64,000 nucleotides of DNA from Paraescarpia echinospica. Its lineage: Eukaryota > Annelida > Polychaeta > Sabellida > Siboglinidae. The notes beneath the pieces are model-generated. The model was not told the origin of the DNA. It saw only the letters and a list, made by a program, of their open reading frames with translations, and ran no database searches. The stretch is taken from positions 43,590,880 to 43,654,879 of the forward strand of contig CM034533.1 in NCBI GenBank assembly GCA_020002185.1, given 5' to 3'. Position 1 is the first letter of the stretch; each line of letters opens with the position of its first letter. Positions 10,945-20,437 of this stretch are shown piece by piece. Position numbers and translations under genes: made by a program.

Positions 10945-11551
10945 TAAGATGATCTCGGCTTAGGGCATTCGTTGCCGCAGAGACGCCACGGAACGTAATC
11001 GACGGAGGAGTAGTCGACGGCATCAGTCGCATACACCGAGTCGCATGAGTCGACGGCGGGTTCTTCGACAAACACGCCTGAGTCGACGGCGGAGTTAGGC
11101 ATCGGCTGTCGTCGTCTCGTCGATGGTCATAGCGCGACTGCCGTCCGAAGGTACGGTATCCTTCCTTTATCGGGCCCGCAGAGATGCCATGGAGCGCGTT
11201 CGCCGACCGGGGTATCGTTGTCGTTGAACGTAGCTCGGCAGCCGGCTAATACGCGGTGGTATACGGCGGCACCGTCGACGGCATTCGTTGCATCCGCAGA
11301 GACGCATGAGTTGGATCGGTTGTTGTTGTCGTCTCGTCCGACGATACGGTATCCTTCCTTTATCGCAGAGACGCCATGGAGCGTGTTCGCCGACGGGGGT
11401 ATCGTTGTCGTCGAACGTAGCGCGGCGGACGGCCAATAAGCGGTGGTAAGTTAATACAGCATACGCCTGCTAAGATCGAATAGCCGTTGCACAGCCCCGC
11501 CTCGTGCAGTCGCCAGCACCCCGAGTGTCGCATCCAACGCGGCGTCGTCAT
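10945..11551 (-). pseudogene. Decayed region with direct repeats of about 200 bp
   Basis: Two clear direct repeats (about 11140-11270 and 11340-11450) share ACGGTATCCTTCCTTTATCG and GTATCGTTGTCGT, and a weaker third relative lies near 10965-11110 (GGCATTCGTTGCCGCAGAGA). An ATG at 11551 overlaps the stop of the integrase gene, which suggests a gene began here. The frame soon becomes Arg-rich and repetitive and I recognise no domain. This is where a capsid-maturation protease gene might be expected, but I see no catalytic signature. Confidence 0.4.
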
Positions 11552-12626
11552 CCCTTATAGTCCACGAGCGCCTTGGCGTCGATCCAGCTGTTGAACGAGG
11601 CCGGATAACCGGACCACTTCACGAGCACCTCTTCGCGTCGGCGGCGGCGACGACGCTGTAGAACCGCCTCCACCCGATTCAGTTTATCCTTCGAGAAGAC
11701 TACTCTTTGTAGCACCGGTTCGTAGAAGGTTCCGTCTAGTATCGTTCCGGCGTCGTCCATCAATCGGTAAACGGGAGGGGTGGACGGGTGCGATTCTACG
11801 ACGGTGAAGAGCTCTTCGCTCCAGTTAGCCATGTACCCCTTCTTGAATCGCCCCTTCGCCTTGCTGATGCGTACGCGGTCTCCCTCTCGCAGTTTCGGCT
11901 TGCTTCCTCGGCCCCCGCCGCCGCCGTACAGCCGCTACCACACGCTCTCCTGATTCGCGGCGTTGACGCTCGCAGGCGTCCTACCGATGCTTCGAGGGTA
12001 GGCGTTGTTGTACGACCGCACGAAGTCCTGCAACGGCTCCACGTACCTCTGCGTCTGATGCTTCGTGAAGTAGCTCCACATGCGGGTATTCAGCGTACGA
12101 TTGAATCGTTCTACGACAGTAGCTTTGGTCTCCTCGTTGTGCGTCACGAAATGGTAGACGCCGAGCGCCTTCAAAAGTTGCTGAAAGGGCCTGTTGAGAA
12201 ACTCAGCAGGCCTTCGAAGGCCGTAACGAGCGCCGGACCGGATTTACTCTTCAACGGGACGCACCACACCCGCTTCGAGAATACGTCGATGACCGTCAAT
12301 AGGAACGCTATTCCGTCGTTGTGCTTTTTCAGTTTAACTACGTCGACGAGATCGGCTTGCCCCTGCTGGTTTCGACCGCCTACGATAACGCAACGTCGTT
12401 TGAAACGTCGTCTGACCGGCTTGTGAAGCATATAGGCGTCCTCCTCCGATAGCCACCGCTCGACGATCGGCTTGGGTACTATGGCGGTCGCCCGGTGCAA
12501 CGCGTCGACGCCGCTGTAATTGCCCGCCCGTTTCGGGTCGAAGTAGGCGCGCTTCAGGCGGTCCCGTTGTTGTTGTTGTCGAGAGCGGCGCTTTCGTTGC
12601 GTACCACGAGGCCGCCGGGACACCAT
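11548..12626 (-). pseudogene. Polinton integrase with chromodomain, internally deleted
   Basis: This is the DDE-type integrase of the Polinton family. From the start at 12626: a basic N-terminus, an SEEDAYMLHKPVRRRF block, the first catalytic Asp region (GQADLVDV) and DVFSKRVW. A deletion near 12198 then removes the segment with the second catalytic Asp and shifts the frame. Reading resumes with VTHNEETKATVVERFNRTL, which carries the catalytic Glu. An in-frame TAG follows VW at 11935-11937. A chromodomain ends the protein (VLVKWSGYPASFNSWI), and the TGA overlaps the next ATG. The loss of one catalytic Asp means no integrase activity. Confidence 0.88.
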
Positions 12627-12733
12627 GGCGACGGCGAGCCCGATACGGCGAATAATATACAAATATATAAGGCGAAAGCCGCCGCGACTACGCCGGCGAG
12701 GGCGACGACGAGAACCGACCTTCGAGGGAGCAT
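12554..12733 (-). CDS. Possible 59-aa transmembrane ORF overlapping the integrase start
   Basis: The frame starts MLPRRS, continues with a hydrophobic run (VLVVALAGVVAAAFALYICI) and ends in an Asn-rich polar tail. It overlaps the integrase 5' end by about 70 bases in another frame. The type I membrane-like layout is clear, but GC-rich DNA easily gives Ala/Val-rich frames, so it may be chance. Confidence 0.3.
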   Translation of the reverse strand: MLPRRSVLVVALAGVVAAAFALYICILFAVSGSPSPWCPGGLVVRNESAALDNNNNGTA

Positions 12734-12770
12734 ACTAGCTTGTGAGCGGCTCGGGCGTTTCTCAACCTCT

Positions 12771-13432
12771 TTAATAGGTGACCCACGGCGTGCTTTCGAG
12801 AGATTGAGTGCGGTGTTTGCTCTTTCGCTTATGCGCGCGTTGTATGTACGCTCGACGCTGGGGATTACCAACGAGCTCCATAGGGACGTTCAACCGCCTG
12901 ATACGGTCTCCGAACGCTTCCCAGCAATCGGCGAGGGCGCCTTCTTCCTCTGTCGCATGAGATCGTTCACTAGATCTACCATGTTGCTTCCCGCGATAGG
13001 CGCTCCGTCGTACACGAGCTCCCCTCGATCGATCCAGCGGATCAGCAGGTCGGTTTTCAGTTTTGCCATCAGGAGGCGGGCCTTTTCTTTTAGATTTTTC
13101 GGTACGCTTTTCACGATCTCACTCTCTATATCGTTCGGATCCTTCGACGGCGGCGACTGGTCGGTCGTCGACTTTCCGTCGCTCACTACGGACACTCGCA
13201 TCGGTTGCTGCGCGCGAGACTTCTCCATGGCGTTGTAGCGACTCAGCAGTTGATTGTACGACGCTACCTTTTCTCGTTCGGACAAATCCGTCCGCTCGAG
13301 AACGGTTTTCATGTCGTCATCCAGGCTACTCATCACACGCGACGTGGTCGTGGTCGGTTGCGATAGTAACGGGATTAGACGCTCCACCAACCGGGGATCT
13401 ACCAACGCCATCTTCTTCGCGTGCTGCATCAA
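12771..13432 (-). pseudogene. Conserved element protein, frameshifted (unknown function)
   Basis: Starting at 13432 the protein reads MQHAKKMALVDPRLVE and is acidic/helical (SLDDDMKTVLERTDLSEREKV). It then has a disordered Ser/Pro part and a block GAPIAGSNMVDLVNDLMR. Near 12950 the frame changes and the tail DRIRRLNVPMELVGNPQRR appears, ending with TAA at 12771. I know this architecture as a recurrent but uncharacterised gene of F54H12.2-type elements. The TGA of the preceding gene overlaps its ATG (TGATG). Confidence 0.65.
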
Positions 13433-13766
13433 CCTATAGCATGTCTGAGGAGGGGCAGAAAGGCGCTCGCCAACGGTGCCAGCAGCACCGTCAGAAAAGC
13501 GCCCGACCCCGTTTGCAGGACGGCCCTCTTCTGTTTCACGAGCACTTTTTTCGACACTAGCTTGCGCAGATGGTTCCTGTATTTTGTCAGCACTTTTTTC
13601 TGTTTCGCTGATAATTTCACGTTCCCGCTCAGAATAATGTTGTACATAGACTACAGATGAGATCGGAATCCGCGTGGGCGATTACGGGTTTTCTCAGATC
13701 CGCATTCGTCTTGTATCTACGCAACATATTCAAAGCCAGGATGTGCCTCTTGACGCTCTCTGTCAT
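13429..13766 (-). pseudogene. Conserved small basic protein with hydrophobic end
   Basis: The gene starts at 13766 with MTESVKRHILALNMLRRY. A one-base shift near 13652 separates this head from the rest, which reads LSGNVKLSAKQKKVLTKYR, then a Lys-rich helix, then QTGSGAFLTVLLAPLASAF. The basic helix followed by a short hydrophobic Ala/Leu/Pro tail resembles small virion core or membrane-active proteins of adenovirus-related elements; that link is inference. A TATAAAA box lies about 35 bases upstream of the ATG (13801-13807, minus strand). Confidence 0.6.
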
Positions 13767-13803
13767 CCTGACGAATTACTTCGGCCGCGACGCGCTCTTC
13801 TTT

Positions 13804-14470
13804 TTATACTCTCGTCGGCACGTAGATGTACTGAACGCTATCGTCGGGAAAAATGGCCGTGCGCAGGCGCATAGTTTCCGATGTTTCCTGTTTCAGGTCC
13901 ACCAGGAGGTAACCGTAGGCTGCTGACGTGGCGTCTTTGAAGGCCTCCATCATGTAGTTGGTTCTACCCGGATACATCTGTTTCGCCAGGTGACCTACTT
14001 GCCCTCGTCCCGGGGGCTCTTGAAGAGGACCATGTACTGCGCGTTTAAGCTGATTGTGCGGTTTTCTTTCCCTTTCGGAAAGAGATTCTGTAGAAGCTGT
14101 AAGACGGACGCGTTGCAGTGATTACTTTTTTAGTGAACAAGGTCTTGACCCGACTATCGGTTTCCTCCATAAGGTCATCGAGTACTAGAAGCGTCCTCGT
14201 TTTGGCGTCTAAAAGCTTCGGATCCGGCAAACCGTCTACGAATTCTACAGCGGCTGTCATAGAGTCGTAGGCGGTTTGCCACTGGCCGTAACACCACAGG
14301 ATTTTCTTCGGCGGCGGCCCGATCATAGAGGAGGCGAACTGCAGTAGACGAGCGACGAAAGTAGTCTTACCGCACCCCGTAGGGCCGGCCACTATCACGA
14401 CGTGTCCATATCGACGACTAGCGCCCGGGAAACGAACGATGACTTTTTTATTCGTTTCTTCTATATTCAT
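13804..14470 (-). pseudogene. FtsK/HerA-type DNA packaging ATPase, frameshifted
   Basis: This family pumps viral DNA into the capsid. The N-terminal part shows Walker A (AGPTGCGKTT, about residues 28-37), Walker B (TLLVLDDLM) and a sensor-like region, with the ATG at 14470 overlapping the end of an upstream NADAR-gene duplicate. Near 14130 the frame changes after LFTKK and resumes as a QYMVLFKSPRD segment. A second shift near 14000 leads to HLAKQMYPGRTNYMM and a C-terminus ending VPTRV at a TAA (13804). Both shifts destroy the product as sequenced. The size (about 220 residues) fits Polinton ATPases. Confidence 0.88.
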
Positions 14471-14735
14471 GACGCACCTCCATCAACAATTTACCGAGCA
14501 TGTTCTGACCTTCTTTATGCCCGTGGGCGCAACCCCAAAAGGCTTCTTTTGGCCACTATACACATAAAAGGATGCTTCCACGACGTGTCCATATCGACGA
14601 CTAGCGCGCGGGAAACGAACGATGACTTTTTTATTCGTTTCTTCTATATTCATGACGCACCTCCATCAACAATTTACTGAGCATGTTCTGACCTTCTTTA
14701 AGTCCGAGGGCGCAACCCCAAAAGGCTTCTTTTGA
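14397..14735. repeat. Tandem duplication, 156 bp, spacing 183 bp
   Basis: 14397-14552 and 14580-14735 are near-identical. Each holds the first codons of the ATPase gene and the last codons of the NADAR gene. The ATPase body is joined to the left copy and the NADAR body to the right copy, so the duplication left both frames open while producing one orphan start and one orphan end. The two copies differ at a few bases. Confidence 0.9.
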
Positions 14736-15083
14736 CGGCACCCACTCCACCAATTCGGCGTCCCCGGTAGCCAATAGGGCGTCTTTCAACATTTTCGACG
14801 CTCCGAACTTACTCATCAACAGGCTCTTCATACATTCGACTCTAACGGCTTCCCATTCGGCGTCCGTTCTCGTTTTCCTGATTCCGTAACTTCGTCGCTT
14901 CGCTATATACGCCGACCACGCTGCTTTGATATACTCCGCGGTTTCTTCGTCTTCGTCAAACATCGCTTTTCTAAACTAGTAAGCGTGTTTGACGGATTTG
15001 GAACCCCGACCGTACGCCGCGACTCGACATGGATGAAAATTCGACAGGAACGACATCGACCCTCCGAAACGTATAGGCTCCAT
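14631..15083 (-). pseudogene. NADAR/YbiA-like N-glycosidase, with amber codon
   Basis: NADAR-fold enzymes hydrolyse N-glycosidic bonds; YbiA acts on riboflavin-pathway intermediates, and other members remove ADP-ribose from guanine. Seen here: SFLSNFHPC near residue 11, SVKHAY then an in-frame TAG at codon 36 (14976-14978), FRKAM, a W-rich helix, MSKFG, LLATGDAELVEW, FWGCALG and LMEVR at the end; 150 codons, a normal NADAR length. The TAG sits where the family has a conserved Gln, and the usual Glu of the SVEHAY motif is Lys. The gene lies between the right terminal repeat and the packaging ATPase and shares their GC content and strand, so it is element cargo and not host DNA. It is probably inactive now. 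Confidence 0.82.
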
Positions 15084-15175
15084 ATCTAGAGACGCACGCT
15101 ACTGACTACACCTCACGCGTAACCACTATATAACCTTACACATAAGTGTCTGACTACCGCGCTAGAGGCGCTACA

Positions 15176-15496
15176 TTACATTTATCATTATCGATAATCG
15201 TTATCGATTACCGCGCTAGAGGCGCTACTGTGTACTTCGTTTTAACTCCAATTCACTAGATGTCAGCACTACTTAAATGAAAACGAGGCTGGCGCCACGA
15301 CTAATCATAAAAAGGAAAGGTCAAATACCAATTACTAAAACGATTAATAAAACTTTTTTATAAGTAAGCTGTCATGTTTTTATAAGTAAACGACGCAGTC
15401 TGACTGATCCAAAACGCCACATGACTGATCAAAACCCTTTGATGTTTCTTTGATCTTCACCACATGACCCGTAGTCTGTGCTATCTATATACTACT
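15176..15496 (-). repeat. Right terminal inverted repeat
   Basis: Reverse complement of the left repeat, ending ATCTATATACTACT. It contains about 45 bp not present on the left (near 15320-15365). The motif GTAGCGCCTCTAGCGCGG occurs here and again immediately inside it (about 15155-15175), giving a short internal duplication. Confidence 0.9.
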
Positions 15497-17544
15497 CACC
15501 CCCCCCCCAGAATGGAAAGAATAAAGAGATGAACTATTATAAAACGTTATTTGTTCACAAGGTACATATACATAGCATGCATTTTTACTTAAAAACAGTA
15601 GCAATTAATGACATAATACTGGTTGAATTGAAGTAAGTAATAGGTGCAACATGCATAGTAAAACATCTTAATAATATGCATAGTAAAACATCTGAAAAAT
15701 AATCCTTATACTTTTGGCTAAATATGCTTTAACCTTTTCGAGTATATCTAAGTTAGGTTATTATTTTATACCTAAGTTATTCTATTTTAATCCTAGATCA
15801 CATATTTATATAGCATTGATAATTATGTCTATTGCTGTTTTAAAGTTTCTCAGGTTCTGCCAGTGCAGTATGGATTCCCATTATACATTAGTTACAGCCC
15901 ACATGGAGGCATTCTGTTTGACACTTGGACAATCGCAGGCCATTAGCCGAGGATAGTCCAATACACAGACTTACAGTATAATCTCTGACACCAGGCCAGC
16001 TCCACTCTGCCACCCCAATGATCAGAGACAGGGCAAAGTCCACTATCCAGTTATAAATAGAGATCAGTGGCCCAGGTTACACACACACAACTCACACACA
16101 ACACACACATACAACACAAATAAAACACACATACAACATGTATACACGATATGTCTGTGTATACATTGATGAATATTGCATGTGCATTGTGCACCACACA
16201 ATTTTATATATATATATATATATGTAAGCCCTGATTACTAATAAAAGTTCTAAATAGGCCACAGTAATAAGAAAGAGCTTATTTTATTACTGTATACGAA
16301 ATATAAGCAAAGTTATTTTATGAAAATATCAGGAAAAGACAAGAGTAATTCAGAATAATAAAGTTTAATAACAATAAAAAAAAGAATGAATGATTTCACG
16401 TATATCACACACACTAATCTAATCTCAACTTTATACAAAACAAACTAGTTTCTAAAACCAATGAAATAATACCCTAGGAGAACAACCGTCAACAACAATA
16501 ACCGGTACTCGGCAGGATGGCCCTACTTTCTTGACAGCCGAGCCATAATCTGCATAATACAAAATACATAATTATTACCTGGGTGTCAATCACTCGATAA
16601 ACAATAAAATTACTGCTGTCAAAACATTATACAGGGCATCCGACAGATTGGCAACAATTAACTTTTCAGTATCTCTACCATTCACTGTACCGTGGAGTAC
16701 AAACCAGCTAGAGCTACACATAATTATACATTAATTATTTAAACAATTATTCAGACATTAATGGCAGTGGATTACAACAACCATCAACAACCTACAGTGC
16801 AAACAACTTAGTTGTGAACTGTCACCGACTTGCCCAAAATAGTGTCACCATCTAGCGACTAACTGTGGACCGAACATCCACATCACCACCAAATAAATGC
16901 AAATTAACCTGTGCTGTGCAAATATACATCTACGGGACAGATGTCATCCAAGTCCAACATTAGAGTTGGTCACCATAGATAAAGGTGTTCTCTAGAAACC
17001 TGGGTTCCAACCAAATAGTTAAATAAAAATGCCTTGCATGATAATATCACCCACTATTCATGGTTTAGCGGGGACGAACAACAAAGCTACAGTGAAGCAT
17101 TACAACAAACAAACAAAGTATCAAGACTGCCACTCATAAGACACAGTCCAAGTGAAATATCAAGATTCGGCGACATAGCAAATAGTGCAATATTTCACCA
17201 ACCTCTATTTAGGTATACGTTCAAACACACTAGATCACAACAATGACAGGCGATACACATGTATGGCGGAATCACTAAAAACATAGGGGCTGACTAATCG
17301 GAAACACGGGCTCTCCCGTGTCACGGTAAAAGTCTCGCATGGTAAATTTCCATGTAATGTGTTTTTGTTTTAAAACATACAAGTACAATAAAGGTCATAT
17401 GTTATGATAAAATATAACAGGTCATACATGAAAGGCAAATTATAGCAATAACCATGGCTGGTAAAATTTAAGACCAATTCACGTCACAAATCAGCGTAAT
17501 ACCAGTGACAGCACCTAGTGCAACATAATAAAAATGACCTTGTT

Positions 17545-17595
<51 letters not shown>

Positions 17596-18465
17596 CGTAT
17601 GTATTTACGCATGCATGTACGCGTGCTTATATTTATGTGTGTGGAAGCATTTGTGTGTGAGTATATGGTTAAAACTACCGAAAATGTCCAAAGTAGCCAA
17701 AGTTGTGTCTTTGGTCCAGAAAATATTTGGAATGGCTTTATTAGCAGTGTCAATAGCTTGTTCAGACGGAGCTCGGTGTGCTCTATCTGAACATAGTTGA
17801 TTTTCATATGTGGTATGATAATCAATAGGACTTTTGTGTACGAAAGGTGCTCAAACTGCCTGTTTTGATATGTCCACAGTACGGGGGGATTACCAATTAT
17901 CAAAATAATAATACTTACTAACTTTCATCTCTTTAACAAGTTGTCTTAATCCATTGTAGGTACACATACACATTGATTTATGATGCTCTTTCGATATCCA
18001 ATCACATTTTCTTCATTTTACAGGATTTAAACAAATGTCCACATAAATCAGGTGTTTTACGTTATCCAAAAATTTGCTTGTATATCTAAGTTTCAATAAA
18101 GCAATAACTAGTTAGAAAATGCGTGTACTTTACCAATACATATGAGGCTATCACCGAGCGGCAAAAGTCTTACGATAAATCAACTTCACTGGTTGTCTGA
18201 ACACATATAAACTACAGAAATGCAGCGTCCTCGTTAAGAATGTGTTATACGTTATCCAGTTTTCTCAGTTATGAATGTTCTCAGGTTTATAATGTGACAT
18301 AGCAATCATAGACCCATTGCTTCTTTGGTTAAACAAGGACACTGCTGGCCATACATACCTAATTGGACATCAGAGGGGTCAAACAGACCAAATGGTCGTG
18401 TTTTATGTTATTCGTGTTCTACGTTATCGCGTGGGAAGAGGGTGTCCCTACCCTCAGATAGTGAC
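15497..18465. other. AT-rich DNA without a supported gene
   Basis: After a C10 tract at the Polinton border, this stretch contains CA-rich microsatellite DNA (16080-16140), an inverted match to 3516-3585 at 16150-16215, and a TA microsatellite (17549-17592). Open frames here are short and without recognisable domains. Confidence 0.5.
17549..17592. repeat. (AT)n microsatellite
   Basis: About 22 uninterrupted AT dinucleotides. It creates Ile/Tyr repeat frames that are not genes. Confidence 0.98.
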
Positions 18466-19310
18466 GTTTTCGTGCCACAGTCATACGTAGTTCTGCCAGG
18501 AGACGGAACTCTCAGCTTGCAAAGCCAAAATACGTCTATAATTATATGCTCGTCTGATCTAATTTTGGTTGACATTGATAAATTACTAACATATTTCCAC
18601 TTTTGGTGTTCAAATTGAAATAAAGACTAGCAGACTTGTTCCCTGCCAAAAGTTGCCTGCCCCTCCGAGAGCAAAGGATCAATTTCGTAAAATGTAGTAG
18701 ATAATGTAGAATACAAATGGATAACGTAGAACACATTTCGCTGCTATTTTCCTAGAATTTATCGATACTGTGATTAAACAATCTCCATTGGGTATTTTCC
18801 CAGCATTTATCGATACTGTGATTAAACAATCTCCCTTGGGCATTTTCCCAGCATTTATCGATACTGTGATTAAACAATCTCCCTTGGGTATTTTCCTGCA
18901 ACTTGTAGTCGTCGTTTATTGTCATCTAAGACTGTAGAATAATGAAACATACTTAGGCCTTTCAGAATAATATTTATATTTCCTGTCACATGCTCGCAAT
19001 TGTTAGGGTAGGTAGGTAAGACAGATAGTTGCAAAATGCCGCGAAATTTGGCTCAAACTCATGCGCGCTACAGGAAACGTAAGGAACAAAATTATGCGTA
19101 TCACTTGGCAAAAGAGAGGGAAAGCGTGGCACAGTGGTATTTCAAAACAGCGCAGTTGACCAAGGATGCCAGTGAAGAGGAAAAAGAAAGAAAATCATGT
19201 GAAGTCAGCGAGAGAGAATATTACAAAGTTCAAAAGTAGGAATATTCAAAAATCACCCAGATAGAGTTCAAGTCCAAAGCTAGAACTTCGCTGTTCTCAA
19301 GCAGGTGTTG
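18466..19310. repeat. Right arm of the long inverted repeat
   Basis: Reverse complement of 2356-3365, with three minisatellite units (18755-18900) in place of six. The match begins at the ACGTTTTCGTGCCACAG block and ends past CAGGTGTTGACG. Confidence 0.75.
19036..19239 (+). CDS. Conserved 67-aa charged ORF, second copy
   Basis: Starts MPRNLAQTHARYRKRK and ends at TAG after KVQK. It differs from the inverted copy at 2427-2630 by four residues. See that entry for interpretation; function unknown. Confidence 0.35.
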   Translation: MPRNLAQTHARYRKRKEQNYAYHLAKERESVAQWYFKTAQLTKDASEEEKERKSCEVSEREYYKVQK

Positions 19311-19429
19311 ACGACGAAGATGATGATGACGTTGATGATGATCATCATCATGGCGATAATGATGATCATGATGATGAACTTTGAGTCATATGAATCATTT
19401 GTTCGTCTATTGCTACAGTATGAGCGTGC

Positions 19430-19492
19430 GTGCGGTGCGTGCGGTGCGTGCGGTGCGTGCGGTGCGTGTGGTGCGTGCGGTGCGTGCGGTGC

Positions 19493-19571
<79 letters not shown>

Positions 19572-19576
19572 TGTAT
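19430..19576. repeat. GGTGCGTGC repeats followed by (GT)n
   Basis: About seven copies of a 9-bp unit rich in GCGTGCGGT lead into roughly 40 GT dinucleotides. The 9-bp unit probably grew from the GT tract. Val/Cys and Thr/His open frames here are artefacts. Confidence 0.97.
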
Positions 19577-20170
19577 TGTTCATGTAAAAACACATATCCA
19601 TCCTACGATAGCACTGGCGTTCGAATTCGTCTACTTAAAATATAAAAATGTTACAAGTGGACACGCCTACGACGCCGTTCGAGGAAAGGACTGGTGCACT
19701 TTCCGTACAGAGGCGATCTAGATTATTCCACCGACCGACAACTGCGCGTATCAGCGCGGCCCGGAGGCTGTAGCGTATTTCTAACACTACTCGTGTGCGT
19801 CATTTCTACCCGGATGATGTAACCTATATACGAAACACATGCGCAGTTATATCATTTGCATGGACGTAAACTGTCCACAAGGATCGAATGACCTGAAGGA
19901 GCATAAGTAAACGCAGGGGCCCACATTGTTCAGAGCCATGTAACTGGTGGATGCCCCTCTGTGTGTCAGTCATCACATAATAGGCTAGTTTTGCGGATAT
20001 GAAGAGCAGAGGTCTTTGATCCGGAGTCTCGTGTACACGCCTCGTGTCCGCTACTGCCAGTTCCACTGCCGCGCGCCGCGTCAGTTCGTTTCTTTGACGC
20101 TTCGCTATAGTCGCCCGCTCGGTGCCTTCTCTTCTAGGCAACGTTTGTCGTTGAGAACAGCGAGTGTTGC

Positions 20171-20437
20171 ATGAGCGTAACGGCTATGGCAGGAGAAGCA
20201 AACAAATCGTTGAATAGGCCGAACGGCGATGACTACGTGGCACTGCGATTGATGAACGGCGACTTCTACGAATGTTGTGTCTACACTGTCGTTCTGGGAT
20301 CTGTCATCGTTGTCGGCGTCGTCAGCAACAACCTCGCTTTCGTCGTCTTCTGGAAGGACAATATCAAGACGCAAGCACCGTTTCTCTTCCGGAGTTTGGC
20401 TCTCGTCGACTTAACCCTGCTGCTGCTTGTTTCCCAA
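20171..20437 (+). pseudogene. Rhodopsin-family GPCR N-terminal fragment cut by a LINE
   Basis: From ATG 20171 the frame codes for a short extracellular N-terminus, then a hydrophobic TM1 (VVLGSVIVVGVVSNNLAFVV, with the Asn of the GN/SN motif), a short loop (WKDNIKTQAP) and TM2 (LFRSLALVDLTLLLLV, with the conserved LAxxD Asp). This is the pattern of a peptide-type class A receptor (FMRFamide-receptor-like is a guess). At 20433 coding sequence passes directly into CR1 DNA and stops at a TGA. No splice donor is evident at the junction, so TM3-TM7 are lost here. The second ATG at 20186 is an alternative start. Confidence 0.6.

Larger units (their letters stand above)
5340..15496. mobile_element. 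Polinton/Maverick-like element, decayed, about 10.2 kb
   Basis: Evidence is the combination of long terminal inverted repeats starting 5'-AG, a B-family DNA polymerase, a retroviral-like integrase with chromodomain, a packaging ATPase, an F54H12.2-like capsid candidate, and tightly packed genes. This is the standard Polinton/Maverick/adintovirus set. The element is clearly more GC-rich than its AT-rich surroundings. Minus-strand genes occupy the right two thirds and polB faces them from the left. Multiple frameshifts, two large deletions, one inversion and seven in-frame TAG codons show it is a fossil. No adenain-type protease is identified. Six bases outside each end do not form a target-site duplication. 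Confidence 0.88.

Noticed and set aside
7237..14978. Firm claim that TAG is reassigned to Gln
   Set aside because: Only the NADAR site clearly aligns with Gln; frameshifts elsewhere show general decay, and one gene seems to end in TAG. Kept only as a testable observation.
5340..15496. Bacterial contamination as the source of the GC-rich block
   Set aside because: Terminal inverted repeats, a chromodomain integrase, Polinton-type genes and insertion within a CR1 copy show a eukaryotic virus-like transposon.
5334..15502. Six-base target-site duplication of the Polinton-like element
   Set aside because: ATCATT on the left does not match CACCCC on the right.
19366..19645. His/Thr- and Cys/Val-repeat proteins
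   Set aside because: They come from GT and GGTGCGTGC microsatellites in different frames.
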